DNA of 64,000 nt from Comamonadaceae bacterium G21597-S1 (GTDB lineage: Bacteria; Pseudomonadota; Gammaproteobacteria; Burkholderiales; Burkholderiaceae_C), in assembly GCA_027214345.1 (NCBI GenBank), contig JAPWHR010000004.1, positions 70,001 to 134,000 on the forward strand. The letters are read 5' to 3'. The position numbers and the translations under genes are program-made. The notes under the pieces are model-generated. The model was not told the DNA's origin, did no database searches, and saw only the letters and a list, made by a program, of their open reading frames with translations. Shown here piece after piece: positions 8,340 through 15,706 of this stretch; position 1 is the first letter of the stretch, and each line of letters begins with the position of its first letter.

Positions 8340-9554
8340 ATGCATCCGACATCGACCGCCACCGAACGCCGCACCATCGCCATCGTGCCCGACAGCGGCA
8401 CCGCCTACGGACGGCCCGCACGCACGCACCGCGCCGAACTGACCGAGGTCAGCGCGGGCACGCCGATGGGCGAGTTGCTGCGCCGCTACTGGCACCCGGT
8501 CGCGCTGGTGAGCGACGCCACCGACACCCCGCGCAAGTTGCGGGTGCTCGGCGAAGACCTGATCCTGTTCCGCGACAAACGCGGACGACCCGGCCTGGTC
8601 TACCCCCACTGCGCACACCGCGGTACCTCGCTGTATTACGGCAAGGTCGAGGAACAGGGCATCCGCTGCTGCTACCACGGCTGGCTGTTCGATGTGCAAG
8701 GCCGCTGCGTCGATCAGCCCTGCGAGCCGGAGCGCGGGCGCGCGCGCGACAAGGTACGCCAGCCCTGGTATCCGGTGCAGGAGCAATACGGCCTGATCTG
8801 GGCCTACATGGGCCCGCCCGACAAGAAGCCGGTGCTGCCACGTTACGAATGCCTGGAGACGCTGGACGAAGGCGAAATCCTGGAGACCAATGCCAACAGC
8901 CTGGGCGGCGGCGGGCCGGTCATCATTCCGTGCAACTGGCTGCAGCACTACGAGAACCTGGTCGACCCGTTCCATGTGGTGATCCTGCACTCGTCGTTCA
9001 GCGGCACCCAGTTCGTCGAACAGATGGCGATCCAGCCGGACGTGCGCTGGGAGTACGGCGACCATGGCGTGCGCACCATCTCGCTGCGTCCGCAGCCCGA
9101 CGGCAAGACGCTGCGCCGCATCAGCGAGGCCGGCCTGCCGACCCTGCGCGTGATTCCCGACCCGCGCGTGCAGCAATACGGTCGGGTCGAATCCCTGGGA
9201 TGGATACTGCCGATCGACGACCATCACTTCCGCATCTACGTAGTCGGCCGCGTACGCACGGCGGGCGCCTTGTCGGAAATGCGCACCCGCATGAACGGCA
9301 AGTTGTGGGAAGACATGACGGAAGAGGAACACCAGCGCTACCCCAACGATGTCGAGGCCATGGTCAGCCAGGGCGCGATTGCCGGCCATTCGGAAGAACA
9401 CCTGGCCACGACGGACCGCGGCATCGTGATGCTGCGGCGCCTGCTGCAGCAGCAACTCGACGCCTTGCGCGAAGGCCGTGATCCGCTGGGCGTGAGCTTC
9501 GATGCGGATGCGCCGCCGGTACGGTTCGCCGCCGGCAACTACCGGGAGGGTTGA
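8340..9554 (+). CDS. Rieske non-haem iron oxygenase, phthalate 4,5-dioxygenase-like oxygenase subunit
   Basis: 404 residues from the ATG at 8340; a TTG at 8325 overlapping the previous stop is an alternative. The Rieske [2Fe-2S] ligands are C91, H93, C110 and H113 within Y-P-H-C-A-H-R-G and C-C-Y-H-G-W-L-F. The mononuclear iron site is the D-P-F-H-V-V-I-L-H stretch at about residues 208-216. Domain order and length match oxygenase components of phthalate 4,5-dioxygenase and related aryl O-demethylases. The enzyme hydroxylates or demethylates an aromatic acid using two electrons from NADH through a reductase. The next gene supplies a ferredoxin only, and no flavin/NAD reductase is in this operon. 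The substrate is unproven; phthalate-like acids are the best guess. Confidence 0.88.
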   Translation: MHPTSTATERRTIAIVPDSGTAYGRPARTHRAELTEVSAGTPMGELLRRYWHPVALVSDATDTPRKLRVLGEDLILFRDKRGRPGLVYPHCAHRGTSLYYGKVEEQGIRCCYHGWLFDVQGRCVDQPCEPERGRARDKVRQPWYPVQEQYGLIWAYMGPPDKKPVLPRYECLETLDEGEILETNANSLGGGGPVIIPCNWLQHYENLVDPFHVVILHSSFSGTQFVEQMAIQPDVRWEYGDHGVRTISLRPQPDGKTLRRISEAGLPTLRVIPDPRVQQYGRVESLGWILPIDDHHFRIYVVGRVRTAGALSEMRTRMNGKLWEDMTEEEHQRYPNDVEAMVSQGAIAGHSEEHLATTDRGIVMLRRLLQQQLDALREGRDPLGVSFDADAPPVRFAAGNYREG

Positions 9555-9559
9555 GGCGC

Positions 9560-9832
9560 ATGGAGCCGGAGTTCTCGGTCAAGCTGGCCCGTTCCGGCCG
9601 TGTGATACCGGTGTACCCACACCAGTCCGTGCTCGAGGCGCTGCAGGATGACGGCGTGTTGATCCCCACGTCCTGCCACCAGGGTGTCTGCGGGACCTGC
9701 CTGACCACGGTGCTCGAGGGCGAACCCGCGCACTGGGACCTGTTTCTGACGCCGCAGGAGCAGGAGGCCAACGACCGCTTCCTGCCTTGTTGCTCGCGCT
9801 CCAACAGCGCGTTGCTGGTGCTCGATCTGTAG
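9560..9832 (+). CDS. Stand-alone plant-type [2Fe-2S] ferredoxin
   Basis: A 90-residue protein; GGAGG at 9546-9550 sits 9 bases before the ATG at 9560 and rules out the in-frame TTG at 9551. It contains C-H-Q-G-V-C-G-T-C and a final C-C-S-R, the four cysteine ligands of plant-type ferredoxin. The whole sequence, down to the ending L-V-L-D-L, matches the C-terminal ferredoxin domain of phthalate-dioxygenase-reductase or VanB proteins, but the FMN and NAD domains are absent. It closely resembles the last 85 residues of VanB in this window (28506-29483). It should carry electrons to the Rieske oxygenase encoded 5 bases upstream and needs a reductase from elsewhere. Confidence 0.9.
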   Translation: MEPEFSVKLARSGRVIPVYPHQSVLEALQDDGVLIPTSCHQGVCGTCLTTVLEGEPAHWDLFLTPQEQEANDRFLPCCSRSNSALLVLDL

Positions 9833-9836
9833 CGTA

Positions 9837-9880
9837 CCCGGCGCGTCCGACGGATGTGCCGGACATCCATCCGCGCCGGG
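9837..9880 (+). terminator. Strong compound hairpin after the oxygenase operon
   Basis: CCCGGCGCG (9837-9845) pairs perfectly with CGCGCCGGG (9872-9880), and an inner GGATGT (9852-9857) pairs with ACATCC (9863-9868). It starts 5 bases after the ferredoxin stop. There is no T-run, so it may act as a transcript-stabilising or rho-assisted terminator structure. Confidence 0.55.
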
Positions 9881-9922
9881 GCCGGTCGGTGCATGCTGGA
9901 CAGACACAACGACCTGCATTCC

Positions 9923-9938
9923 GTTCAGCCGGCGTTCA
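9923..9938 (+). promoter_or_regulatory. Tandem GTTCA box before the 2TM/PepSY/two-component operon
   Basis: GTTCA at 9923-9927 is repeated at 9934-9938, an 11-base period that fits head-to-tail binding of a PhoP/QseB-type response regulator. The following bases AGCCGGC-x-GCACCAT (9942-9956) are also conserved at the second copy near 12943. The OmpR-family regulator at 10808 is the likely binder, giving autoregulation (inference). Confidence 0.6.
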
Positions 9939-9986
9939 CGCAGCCGGCTGCACCATACGCTCCATCCCAACCCCCGGAGTCCCTCC

Positions 9987-10508
9987 ATGCAACGCGTCGT
10001 AATTCTGCTCCCCCTGCTGGCCGCCACCACGCTGGCCGCGCAGGCCGAGACCTTCGTCGACACCGCCCGTGTACGTGACGTGCAGGCGCAGTACACCAGC
10101 GTCACTGTTCCGCGCCAGGAATGCACGACCCACTGGATCAACGAGGATCACCGCGTCGAGGCACCGCGCAACTACGGCGGCGCCATTGTCGGCGGGCTGG
10201 CCGGTGCGGTGCTGGGCAACCAGGTCGGCAAAGGCCACGGGCGTGAAGCCGCGACCGCGCTCGGAGCCGTCGTCGGCGCCTTCACCGGCGACCGCGTCGC
10301 CGGACGCGGGCATGGCGATCGATATGAAACCGTGCCCCGCCAGGTGCAGACCTGCCAGACCATCAACGAGGTGCAGCAACAGCTGAACGGCTACCAGGTC
10401 ACGTACGACTATCGCGGTCAGACCTACACGGCCCTGCTGCCGGAGCACCCCGGGCGCAGCCTGCAGGTGCGGGTGTCCGTCGCTCCGCTGCTCCATCAGG
10501 GCCGGTAG
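9987..10508 (+). CDS. Glycine-zipper 2TM (17-kDa antigen-like) envelope protein
   Basis: A 173-residue exported protein with a signal peptide (residues 1-20, ending A-Q-A). The middle holds a glycine-zipper segment at about residues 63-105 (G-G-A-I-V-G-G-L-A-G-A-V-L-G-N-Q-V-G-K-G, then G-A-V-V-G-A-F-T-G-D), the 2TM domain of the rickettsial 17-kDa surface antigen family. There is no lipobox Cys. Two Cys residues flank the zipper (C46 in R-Q-E-C-T-T and C119 in Q-T-C-Q-T) and could form a disulphide. Such proteins sit in the outer membrane or periplasm. It is the first gene of a four-gene operon ending in a sensor kinase, which suggests an envelope-stress role (inference). Confidence 0.85.
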   Translation: MQRVVILLPLLAATTLAAQAETFVDTARVRDVQAQYTSVTVPRQECTTHWINEDHRVEAPRNYGGAIVGGLAGAVLGNQVGKGHGREAATALGAVVGAFTGDRVAGRGHGDRYETVPRQVQTCQTINEVQQQLNGYQVTYDYRGQTYTALLPEHPGRSLQVRVSVAPLLHQGR

Positions 10509-10520
10509 TACGATGCCGGC

Positions 10521-10796
10521 ATGAGCACCATCGCCTCCCGTGTCCGGATACGCAACACCTGCCGTGCGCTCGCCGGCTGCGCGATGGTGCTGGCCTTGTC
10601 GATGCCGGCCTGGGCCGAGGTCAGCCGTGACCAGGCGGCGGCCGCGGCCCAGCGCCAGACCGGCGGACGCGTGTTGTCGGTCGAGAAGACCGAGTCCGGC
10701 CGCGGCGCGGCATGGCGCGTCAAGGTGGTGACCCCCAAGGGCGAGGTGCGGGTGGTGTTCGTTGACGCCGGCAACACGCGCGGCCGCCAGCCGTAG
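10521..10796 (+). CDS. Small secreted PepSY-domain protein
   Basis: A 91-residue protein with a signal peptide ending at about residue 32 (S-M-P-A-W-A) and one PepSY-like domain (V-S-R-D-Q-A-A-A-A-A-Q-R-Q-T-G-G-R-V-L then V-K-V-V-T-P-K-G-E-V-R-V-V-F-V-D). Small periplasmic PepSY proteins are repeatedly found ahead of PhoPQ-like or QseBC-like two-component pairs and are thought to modulate the sensor. Here it lies 12 bases after the 2TM gene and 11 bases before the response regulator, so it is firmly in the operon. Confidence 0.85.
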   Translation: MSTIASRVRIRNTCRALAGCAMVLALSMPAWAEVSRDQAAAAAQRQTGGRVLSVEKTESGRGAAWRVKVVTPKGEVRVVFVDAGNTRGRQP

Positions 10797-10807
10797 TCCG
10801 ACCCGCC

Positions 10808-11479
10808 ATGCGCCTGCTGCTGATCGAGGACGAGGCTCCGCTGCGGCTGACACTGGCGCGCCGGCTCGAAGCCGACGGTTACCGCGTCGACCAGGCGGCC
10901 GACGGTGAAGACGGCCTGTACCAGGCGCGCGAATACCCGGTGGACCTGGCCATCGTCGACCTGGGCCTGCCCAAGGTCAACGGCCTGAGCATCGTGCAGC
11001 GCCTGCGCGCCGACGGCCGCACGCTGCCCATCCTGATCCTGACCGCCCGGGGTGGCTGGCAGGACAAGGTCACCGGGCTGGAGGCCGGCGCCGACGACTA
11101 CCTGGTCAAGCCCTTCGAATACCCGGAGCTCGCGGCGCGCGTCAAGGCACTGCTGCGCCGCGCCTCGCAGGCTGCGACCGATGTGTTGACGCTGGGTCCG
11201 CTGGCGATCGACGTGGCTGCGCAGCAGGTCCGGCGCGATGGCACGCTGGTCGAGCTGACGACCTTCGAATACCGGGTGCTCGAATACCTGGTGCGGGCGC
11301 GTCCGCGCATCGTCGGCAAGCAGGAGCTCTCCGACTACCTCTATCCGCACGACGACGACCGCGACAGCAACGTGCTCGAGGTCTTGGTCGGCCGGCTGCG
11401 GCGCAAGCTCGATCCGACCGGCAACATGCTGCCGATCGAAACCGTGCGCGGACGCGGATATCGGTTCACCCTGACATGA
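10808..11479 (+). CDS. OmpR/PhoP-family response regulator
   Basis: 223 residues. The receiver domain has the acidic pair E7-D8, phospho-acceptor D51 in V-D-L-G-L-P-K, the T in L-T-A-R and the conserved Lys in V-K-P-F. The C-terminal winged helix includes E-L-T-T-F-E-Y-R-V-L-E-Y-L and R-L-R-R-K-L-D, ending in the typical V-R-G-R-G-Y-R. It closely resembles PhoP/QseB-type regulators. It is encoded between the PepSY gene and its histidine kinase. Tandem GTTCA repeats with 11-base spacing before this operon and before the gene at 13007 are the natural binding sites for such a regulator. Confidence 0.93.
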   Translation: MRLLLIEDEAPLRLTLARRLEADGYRVDQAADGEDGLYQAREYPVDLAIVDLGLPKVNGLSIVQRLRADGRTLPILILTARGGWQDKVTGLEAGADDYLVKPFEYPELAARVKALLRRASQAATDVLTLGPLAIDVAAQQVRRDGTLVELTTFEYRVLEYLVRARPRIVGKQELSDYLYPHDDDRDSNVLEVLVGRLRRKLDPTGNMLPIETVRGRGYRFTLT

Positions 11480-11528
11480 GCCCCCGGTGTCCGGCGCTTT
11501 CCGCCCGGGTGCGTCGCAGGTGCCGCGC

Positions 11529-12887
11529 ATGACGGCACGCCTGTTGCAGCACCTGCCGGGCCGGTCGATCCGCGCCCGCCTGATCCTGGGCGCAACGCTG
11601 GTGCTGCTCGCCTTTGTCGCAGCCGCCGGATGGGCCGTGCAGCGCGCCCACACCGACAGCGTGCGCGCGGCGCACTACGCCCAGCTGCAGGGCACGGTCT
11701 ACCTGTTGCTGGCCGGCGCAGAGGTCGATGCCGACGGCGTGCTGGAGATGCCCGCATCGTTTCCCGAGCCGCGCCTGTCGCTGCCCGGTTCGGGTTTGTA
11801 TGCCAGCGTCCGTAACCTGGCGCGCGACACCGCCTGGCGCTCGGCTTCCACGGTCAACGTCGACCCCCCATTTCTGCTGGATGCCGCGGTCGGCCAATGG
11901 CGGCTCGCAACGCCCGCGGCCAACGGGCGGGACTACCTGGCCGTGGCCTACGGCGTGCGCTGGATCGTCGGTACGCAGGCTACGGTGCTGCAGATCTCGG
12001 TGCTCGAGGACGCCGCCGCGTTCCAGCGCGAAGTGGCCGTCTTCGCCCGCACCTTGTGGACCTGGCTCGGCGGCACCGGGCTGTTGCTGCTGCTGTCGCA
12101 GGCCGCGCTGCTGCAATGGGGTCTGGCGCCGCTGCGCCGCGTCGCGCTCGAGATCCGGCGCATCGAACGCGGTGAACAGGCCGAGGTGCAGCAGCAATAC
12201 CCGAGCGAGATCACGGCACTCACCGACAACCTCAACACCCTGATCCGCCAGGAACGGGTGCGCCAGACCCGCTTCAAGGAGGCCTTGAGTTACCTGGCCC
12301 ACAGCCTGAAGACACCGCTGTCGGTGTTGCGCAATGCGGCCGACGAACCCGAGCCGCAGCTGCGCTCGACCGTCGTGCAGCAGGTGCGTCGCATGGACGA
12401 CATCGTGCAGCACCAGCTGGGCCGCGCCGGCGCCGGTGGCACCGCGCGATTCGCCCCCTACCTGCGGCTGGCGCCCATCGTGCAACGCGTGCGTGATGCG
12501 CTGGCCAAGGTCCATGCCGGCAAGGCCCTGGTGTTCACGCTGGACTGCCCGGACGCGCTGGAGTGGCGCATCGACGAAGGCGACGCCTTCGAGTTGCTGG
12601 GCAATGTGATGGACAACGCGGCCAAGTGGGCGGCCCGTCGGGTCGACGTGCGACTGTCACGCGATGTACAGGGGCTGGCGATCCGCGTCGACGACGACGG
12701 ACCGGGTTTCCCCGACGACACGGCGGCGGTGCTGCGGCTGCATGTGCGCGGTGACGAACAGGTCCCCGGCCATGGCGTGGGCCTGGCCGTGGTCGACGAC
12801 CTGGTGACCAGCCACCAGGGAAGCCTGGTGCTGGGCCGCTCCGGCTGGGGCGGGGCGCGGGTCGAGGTCGTGTTGCCCCCGCCGTAG
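11529..12887 (+). CDS. PhoQ-like sensor histidine kinase
   Basis: 452 residues from the ATG at 11529 (AGGTG upstream); a GTG at 11487, eight bases after the regulator stop, would add 14 residues. A first membrane helix lies at about residues 16-37, followed by a periplasmic sensor domain (about 38-170), a second helix (about 180-200) and a HAMP-like linker. The phospho-acceptor is H258 in Y-L-A-H-S-L-K-T-P. The ATPase domain shows N box D-N-A-A-K-W, G1 box D-D-D-G-P-G-F and G2 box G-H-G-V-G-L-A. H-S-L-K-T-P in place of H-E-L-R-T-P is the PhoQ pattern. It should respond to envelope conditions such as divalent cations or peptides (family knowledge) and phosphorylate the regulator encoded just upstream. 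Confidence 0.92.
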   Translation: MTARLLQHLPGRSIRARLILGATLVLLAFVAAAGWAVQRAHTDSVRAAHYAQLQGTVYLLLAGAEVDADGVLEMPASFPEPRLSLPGSGLYASVRNLARDTAWRSASTVNVDPPFLLDAAVGQWRLATPAANGRDYLAVAYGVRWIVGTQATVLQISVLEDAAAFQREVAVFARTLWTWLGGTGLLLLLSQAALLQWGLAPLRRVALEIRRIERGEQAEVQQQYPSEITALTDNLNTLIRQERVRQTRFKEALSYLAHSLKTPLSVLRNAADEPEPQLRSTVVQQVRRMDDIVQHQLGRAGAGGTARFAPYLRLAPIVQRVRDALAKVHAGKALVFTLDCPDALEWRIDEGDAFELLGNVMDNAAKWAARRVDVRLSRDVQGLAIRVDDDGPGFPDDTAAVLRLHVRGDEQVPGHGVGLAVVDDLVTSHQGSLVLGRSGWGGARVEVVLPPP

Positions 12888-12942
12888 CGGCCACGGCCGC
12901 GGCGCACGGTGGCCGGGTCGCACAACGCAAAGAATCGTTTTC

Positions 12943-12958
12943 GTTCAGCCCGGGTTCA
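12943..12958 (+). promoter_or_regulatory. Second tandem GTTCA box, upstream of the His-rich secreted protein
   Basis: GTTCA at 12943-12947 and 12954-12958, again 11 bases apart, followed by AGCCGGC-x-GCACCAT at 12962-12976. About 34 bases align with the region before the 9987 gene. It lies 48 bases upstream of the ATG at 13007, so the gene there is probably in the same regulon as the two-component operon. Confidence 0.6.
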
Positions 12959-13006
12959 GTGAGCCGGCAGCACCATCGAGGCACCACCAACCAAGGAGCC
13001 TTGACC

Positions 13007-13417
13007 ATGTTGTCCACCCCGCTGTCCCGCAAGTTCGCCGTCGCCACCGCACTGGCCGTCGCCGCGTGGGGCGCTGCAACCAGTGCGCAGGCACGCACCA
13101 ACGTTGTCGTCTCGATCGGCGTCCACGTGCCTGGAGTCCATGTGCAGACCGTACCGGTCCATGTGCCGCCACGCCACGTGTATGTCCAGCCGCGACCCGT
13201 GTTCGTGCAACCGTCGCCGATTTACGTCCAGCCGCGCCCGATCTACGTCCAGCCGCGCCCGGTCTTCATCCGGCCGCCGGCCCACGGCCACCACCACCGC
13301 AAGCTGCGACACAGCTGGCGCCAGACCCAATGGGAACCTGCCCATCCGCACGGCCACCGGGGCCCGAAGGGCCATGGCGGGAAACACGGCGGGAAACACG
13401 GCGGACACCGGAACTGA
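13007..13417 (+). CDS. Secreted Pro/Val/His-rich repeat protein
   Basis: A 136-residue protein from the ATG at 13007 (AAGGAG at 12993-12998). A signal peptide ends at about residue 29 (A-T-S-A-Q-A). The centre is made of short imperfect repeats of the type Y-V-Q-P-R-P-x, encoded by near-identical 21-base DNA units around 13183-13263. The end is basic and rich in His and Gly (H-G-H-H-H-R and repeated G-K-H-G-G). It has no enzyme motif. His-rich tails suggest metal binding, and the Pro-rich repeats suggest an extended envelope spacer. It lies just after the two-component operon and shares its GTTCA box. Function is unknown. Confidence 0.8.
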   Translation: MLSTPLSRKFAVATALAVAAWGAATSAQARTNVVVSIGVHVPGVHVQTVPVHVPPRHVYVQPRPVFVQPSPIYVQPRPIYVQPRPVFIRPPAHGHHHRKLRHSWRQTQWEPAHPHGHRGPKGHGGKHGGKHGGHRN

Positions 13418-13718
13418 GCCCCGGACCACGACACGGTCGACGCGGCGTAGTCCGTTCGACCCACTCGGGGCGCCAAGGTCTTGCGAGCCATCGCGATTTG
13501 TGCACAATGGCCGCAAGCTTGTCGTTCGGGTGACGCGAAATGCAGCCCCCGGCGCTCCGGCATCCGGTCGCCAGCCAACGACAAGGCCATGGCCCCTTTT
13601 TGCGGGTCGTCCCATCTGACGCCATGCCGGCGCCTTGTCGCACGTTCCCCTCGTGGCCTGTCACGTTGCGCCCGGCCGGCATCAGCCGCCGCCATCGCAT
13701 GCACCCGGGAGAATCACC
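13418..13718. other. Intergenic region without a supported gene
   Basis: About 300 bases between the His-rich protein and the PEP-CTERM gene. Open frames here are short, lack ribosome sites and show no family resemblance. A GGGAGA at 13707-13712 is the ribosome site of the next gene. I see no clear terminator or promoter. Confidence 0.5.
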
Positions 13719-14447
13719 GTGCCACCTCGACTCCGAAGCCTTGCCATCGCCGCACTCGTCGGCGCCACCTGCACCGTATCGCATGCCAGCCTGCACAGCC
13801 GCGCCGGCGGCGCCGCGGTGTTCGACACCGAACTCGACCTGACCTGGATCGTTGACCCCCACCTGGCCGCCGTCGAGAACTTCGGCGTGACCGGCATCAC
13901 CGCCATCCCGATCCCGAGCCTGCCCGGCATCCACACGGCCACCATGCGCTGGGACACCGCCATGGCCTGGCTCGACGCGATGAATGCGCACCAGGGCAGC
14001 GGCTACCTCGGCGTGAACAGCTGGCGCCTGCCCGCCACCCTGCAACCCGACGCCAGCTGCTCGAACACCACGCCCACGTTGTCCGGCATCGTGCTGGCCA
14101 CCGGCTCGGGCTGCATCGGCAGCGAGATGGGGCATCTGCGCACGGTCGAGGGCATCTCGATCGCGTCGGTCCCCAACGACCCGCCATTCACCAATCTGGG
14201 CGGCGTCAGCTACTGGTCGGGTACCGAGGTGCCGGTCGCCGCGGCCGGGAACGCGGCTTTCGTCTATGCGTTCAATGGCAACGGCGTGCAGGGCGTGGCG
14301 GACAAGTCCGCCCTTCACGGCGCCTGGGCCGTGGCCCAGGGCGACGTGTTGTCGCCGGTGCCGGCACCGGCGGCGGTATGGATGTTCGGGGCCGGCCTGC
14401 TGGCGCTGCTGGGCCAGCGCAGGGTTCGGCAGGCGGTGACGCGCTGA
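13719..14447 (+). CDS. PEP-CTERM-type sorted protein with Lcl/DUF1566-like domain
   Basis: 242 residues from the GTG at 13719, chosen because GGGAGA precedes it by 6 bases and a clean signal peptide follows (R-L-R-S-L-A-I-A-A-L-V-G-A-T-C). The body has the DUF1566/Lcl-like pattern: D-L-T-W-I early, A-M-A-W-L-D-A-M-N, then N-S-W-R-L-P-A and Y-W-S-G-T-E. The C-terminus is V-P-A-P-A-A-V-W-M-F-G-A-G-L-L-A-L-L-G followed by basic residues, a PEP-CTERM variant for exosortase-mediated sorting. The protein should be exported, processed by an exosortase/XrtA-type enzyme encoded elsewhere, and displayed or released, typically with exopolysaccharide. Transcribed alone. Confidence 0.85.
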   Translation: MPPRLRSLAIAALVGATCTVSHASLHSRAGGAAVFDTELDLTWIVDPHLAAVENFGVTGITAIPIPSLPGIHTATMRWDTAMAWLDAMNAHQGSGYLGVNSWRLPATLQPDASCSNTTPTLSGIVLATGSGCIGSEMGHLRTVEGISIASVPNDPPFTNLGGVSYWSGTEVPVAAAGNAAFVYAFNGNGVQGVADKSALHGAWAVAQGDVLSPVPAPAAVWMFGAGLLALLGQRRVRQAVTR

Positions 14448-14457
14448 TCCGCGGCCA

Positions 14458-14479
14458 TGCCCCGACGTCGGACGGGGCA
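14458..14479. terminator. Bidirectional hairpin between convergent genes
   Basis: TGCCCCG (14458-14464) pairs with CGGGGCA (14473-14479) around an 8-base loop, in the 44 bases between the convergent PEP-CTERM gene and SRPBCC gene. It can serve both strands; a U-tract is lacking. Confidence 0.5.
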
Positions 14480-14491
14480 CGGCACCCGGCC

Positions 14492-14950
14492 TCAGTTCCA
14501 GTTGTCGATCTTCAGGTCATGGGGCGACGGCCGGCCCTTGCCGGTCTCGACGAAGTCCTTCAGGCTCAGCATGAAGGTCGCCCACTTGGTGCTGCAGTGC
14601 GCGGTGAACTCGACCTGCTCGCGCCAGTTCTCGTGCCGGAACAACACGATGGTGTAGTCGCCGTCGCGCGACAGGCTGAACACCGCGTCGGTGCCGATCC
14701 ATTCGTCCGGGCCGGCGTCGAAGCGCCAGCGCACCAGGCGCTCGGGCTCCATCGCGGTCACCGTCATGCCCATCGCGCCCAGCAGCTCGCCGTCGGGCTT
14801 GCTGAACGCCACCTTCAGGCTGCCACCGGGTTCGCTCGCGCCGCTCGTCTCCTGCGACCACCAACCCGCCACGCCTTCGGTCGTGGCGACCGCGGCATAG
14901 ACCTGCGCCAGCGGCGCCTTGATTCCGACCTTGTGAACGATGTCGACCAT
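14492..14950 (-). CDS. SRPBCC / AHSA1-like protein
   Basis: A 152-residue cytosolic protein of the START-like SRPBCC fold: V-D-I-V-H-K-V-G-I-K-A-P-L-A-Q-V-Y-A-A-V at the N-terminus, G-V-A-G-W-W-S-Q-E-T as the conserved Trp pair, and a C-terminal helix W-A-T-F-M-L-S-L-K-D-F-V-E-T-G-K-G. AHSA1-type SRPBCC proteins bind hydrophobic ligands and are often encoded beside small regulators. It is the last gene of a three-gene leftward operon after the beta-propeller protein (30-base gap) and the TPR regulator. The ligand is unknown. Confidence 0.87.
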   Translation of the reverse strand: MVDIVHKVGIKAPLAQVYAAVATTEGVAGWWSQETSGASEPGGSLKVAFSKPDGELLGAMGMTVTAMEPERLVRWRFDAGPDEWIGTDAVFSLSRDGDYTIVLFRHENWREQVEFTAHCSTKWATFMLSLKDFVETGKGRPSPHDLKIDNWN

Positions 14951-14980
14951 GATGGGTACCTCCGTTGTGTTCAGCTGTCT

Positions 14981-15661
14981 TTAGTCGCTGTCCGACCCGG
15001 GGCGGCGCACGGCGCGGACCGTGCCGCTGTCGCCGCCACCGGCATAAAAGAGATCCGCGCCGTCGGACTCGAGCCCGCTCACGCCGGTGCCCTTGGGCAT
15101 TGCCAAACGCTCGAGCACCGCGCCGCTGTCCGGGTCGATGCGCCGGATCTCGCTGTCGTCCCCTTCCCAGGTGCCGTGCCACAACGCGCCGTCGACCCAG
15201 GTCACGCCGGTGACGAAGCGGTTGGACTCGATGGTGCGCAGGACCGCGCCGGTGGCGGGGTCGACCCGATGGATCTTGCGGTCGCGGTACTGGCCCACCC
15301 ACAGGCTGCCTTCGGCCCAGGTCAGTCCCGAGTCGCCACCGTTGCCAGGCGCCGGAATCGACCGCAGCACGGCGCCGCTGGCAGGGTCGATGGTGTCGAT
15401 GCGCGACTCGGTGATCTGGTAGAGGTGCGTGCCGTCGAACGCCGTACCGGCGTCGCAGGCGCAGTCCAGGCTACGCGCCGGCGTGGCGCTGGCGGGATCG
15501 AAGGCGAGCAGCCGCTCGCCGGTGGCCACCCAGACCCGACGTCCGTCGAAGGTCACGCCATGCGCCGTCGTGGCGCCGGGGAACGGCCCGTATTCGCGCA
15601 CGATCTGGGCCGGGCGAACCGGTGTCCCGGCACGGTCCGCCATCGCGTTGCTTTTGTTCAT
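14981..15661 (-). CDS. Cytosolic Vgb/YncE-like beta-propeller protein
   Basis: 226 residues made of about five repeats with the pattern G-x-x-x-D-G-x-x-(L/V)-W-V/Y then D-P-A-S-G-A-V-L-R-(S/T)-I, spaced 40-45 residues, as in virginiamycin-B-lyase-like and glutamine-cyclotransferase-like propellers. No signal peptide is present, unlike many relatives. Second Met at residue 7 is an alternative start. The lyase active-site residues cannot be assigned, so enzymatic activity is uncertain; a ligand-sensing or antibiotic-inactivating role is possible. It sits between the TPR/HTH regulator and the SRPBCC gene, and the three are separated by only 45 and 30 bases. Confidence 0.75.
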   Translation of the reverse strand: MNKSNAMADRAGTPVRPAQIVREYGPFPGATTAHGVTFDGRRVWVATGERLLAFDPASATPARSLDCACDAGTAFDGTHLYQITESRIDTIDPASGAVLRSIPAPGNGGDSGLTWAEGSLWVGQYRDRKIHRVDPATGAVLRTIESNRFVTGVTWVDGALWHGTWEGDDSEIRRIDPDSGAVLERLAMPKGTGVSGLESDGADLFYAGGGDSGTVRAVRRPGSDSD

Positions 15662-15706
15662 CGCTGGCTCCTGTGGGGCGCCGGGAATCGGCGCCGTGGG
15701 AGAACT

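Noticed and set aside
7905-9455. A 516-codon minus-strand frame opposite the Bug and Rieske genes
   Set aside because: Antisense shadow; the plus-strand genes have clear family motifs.
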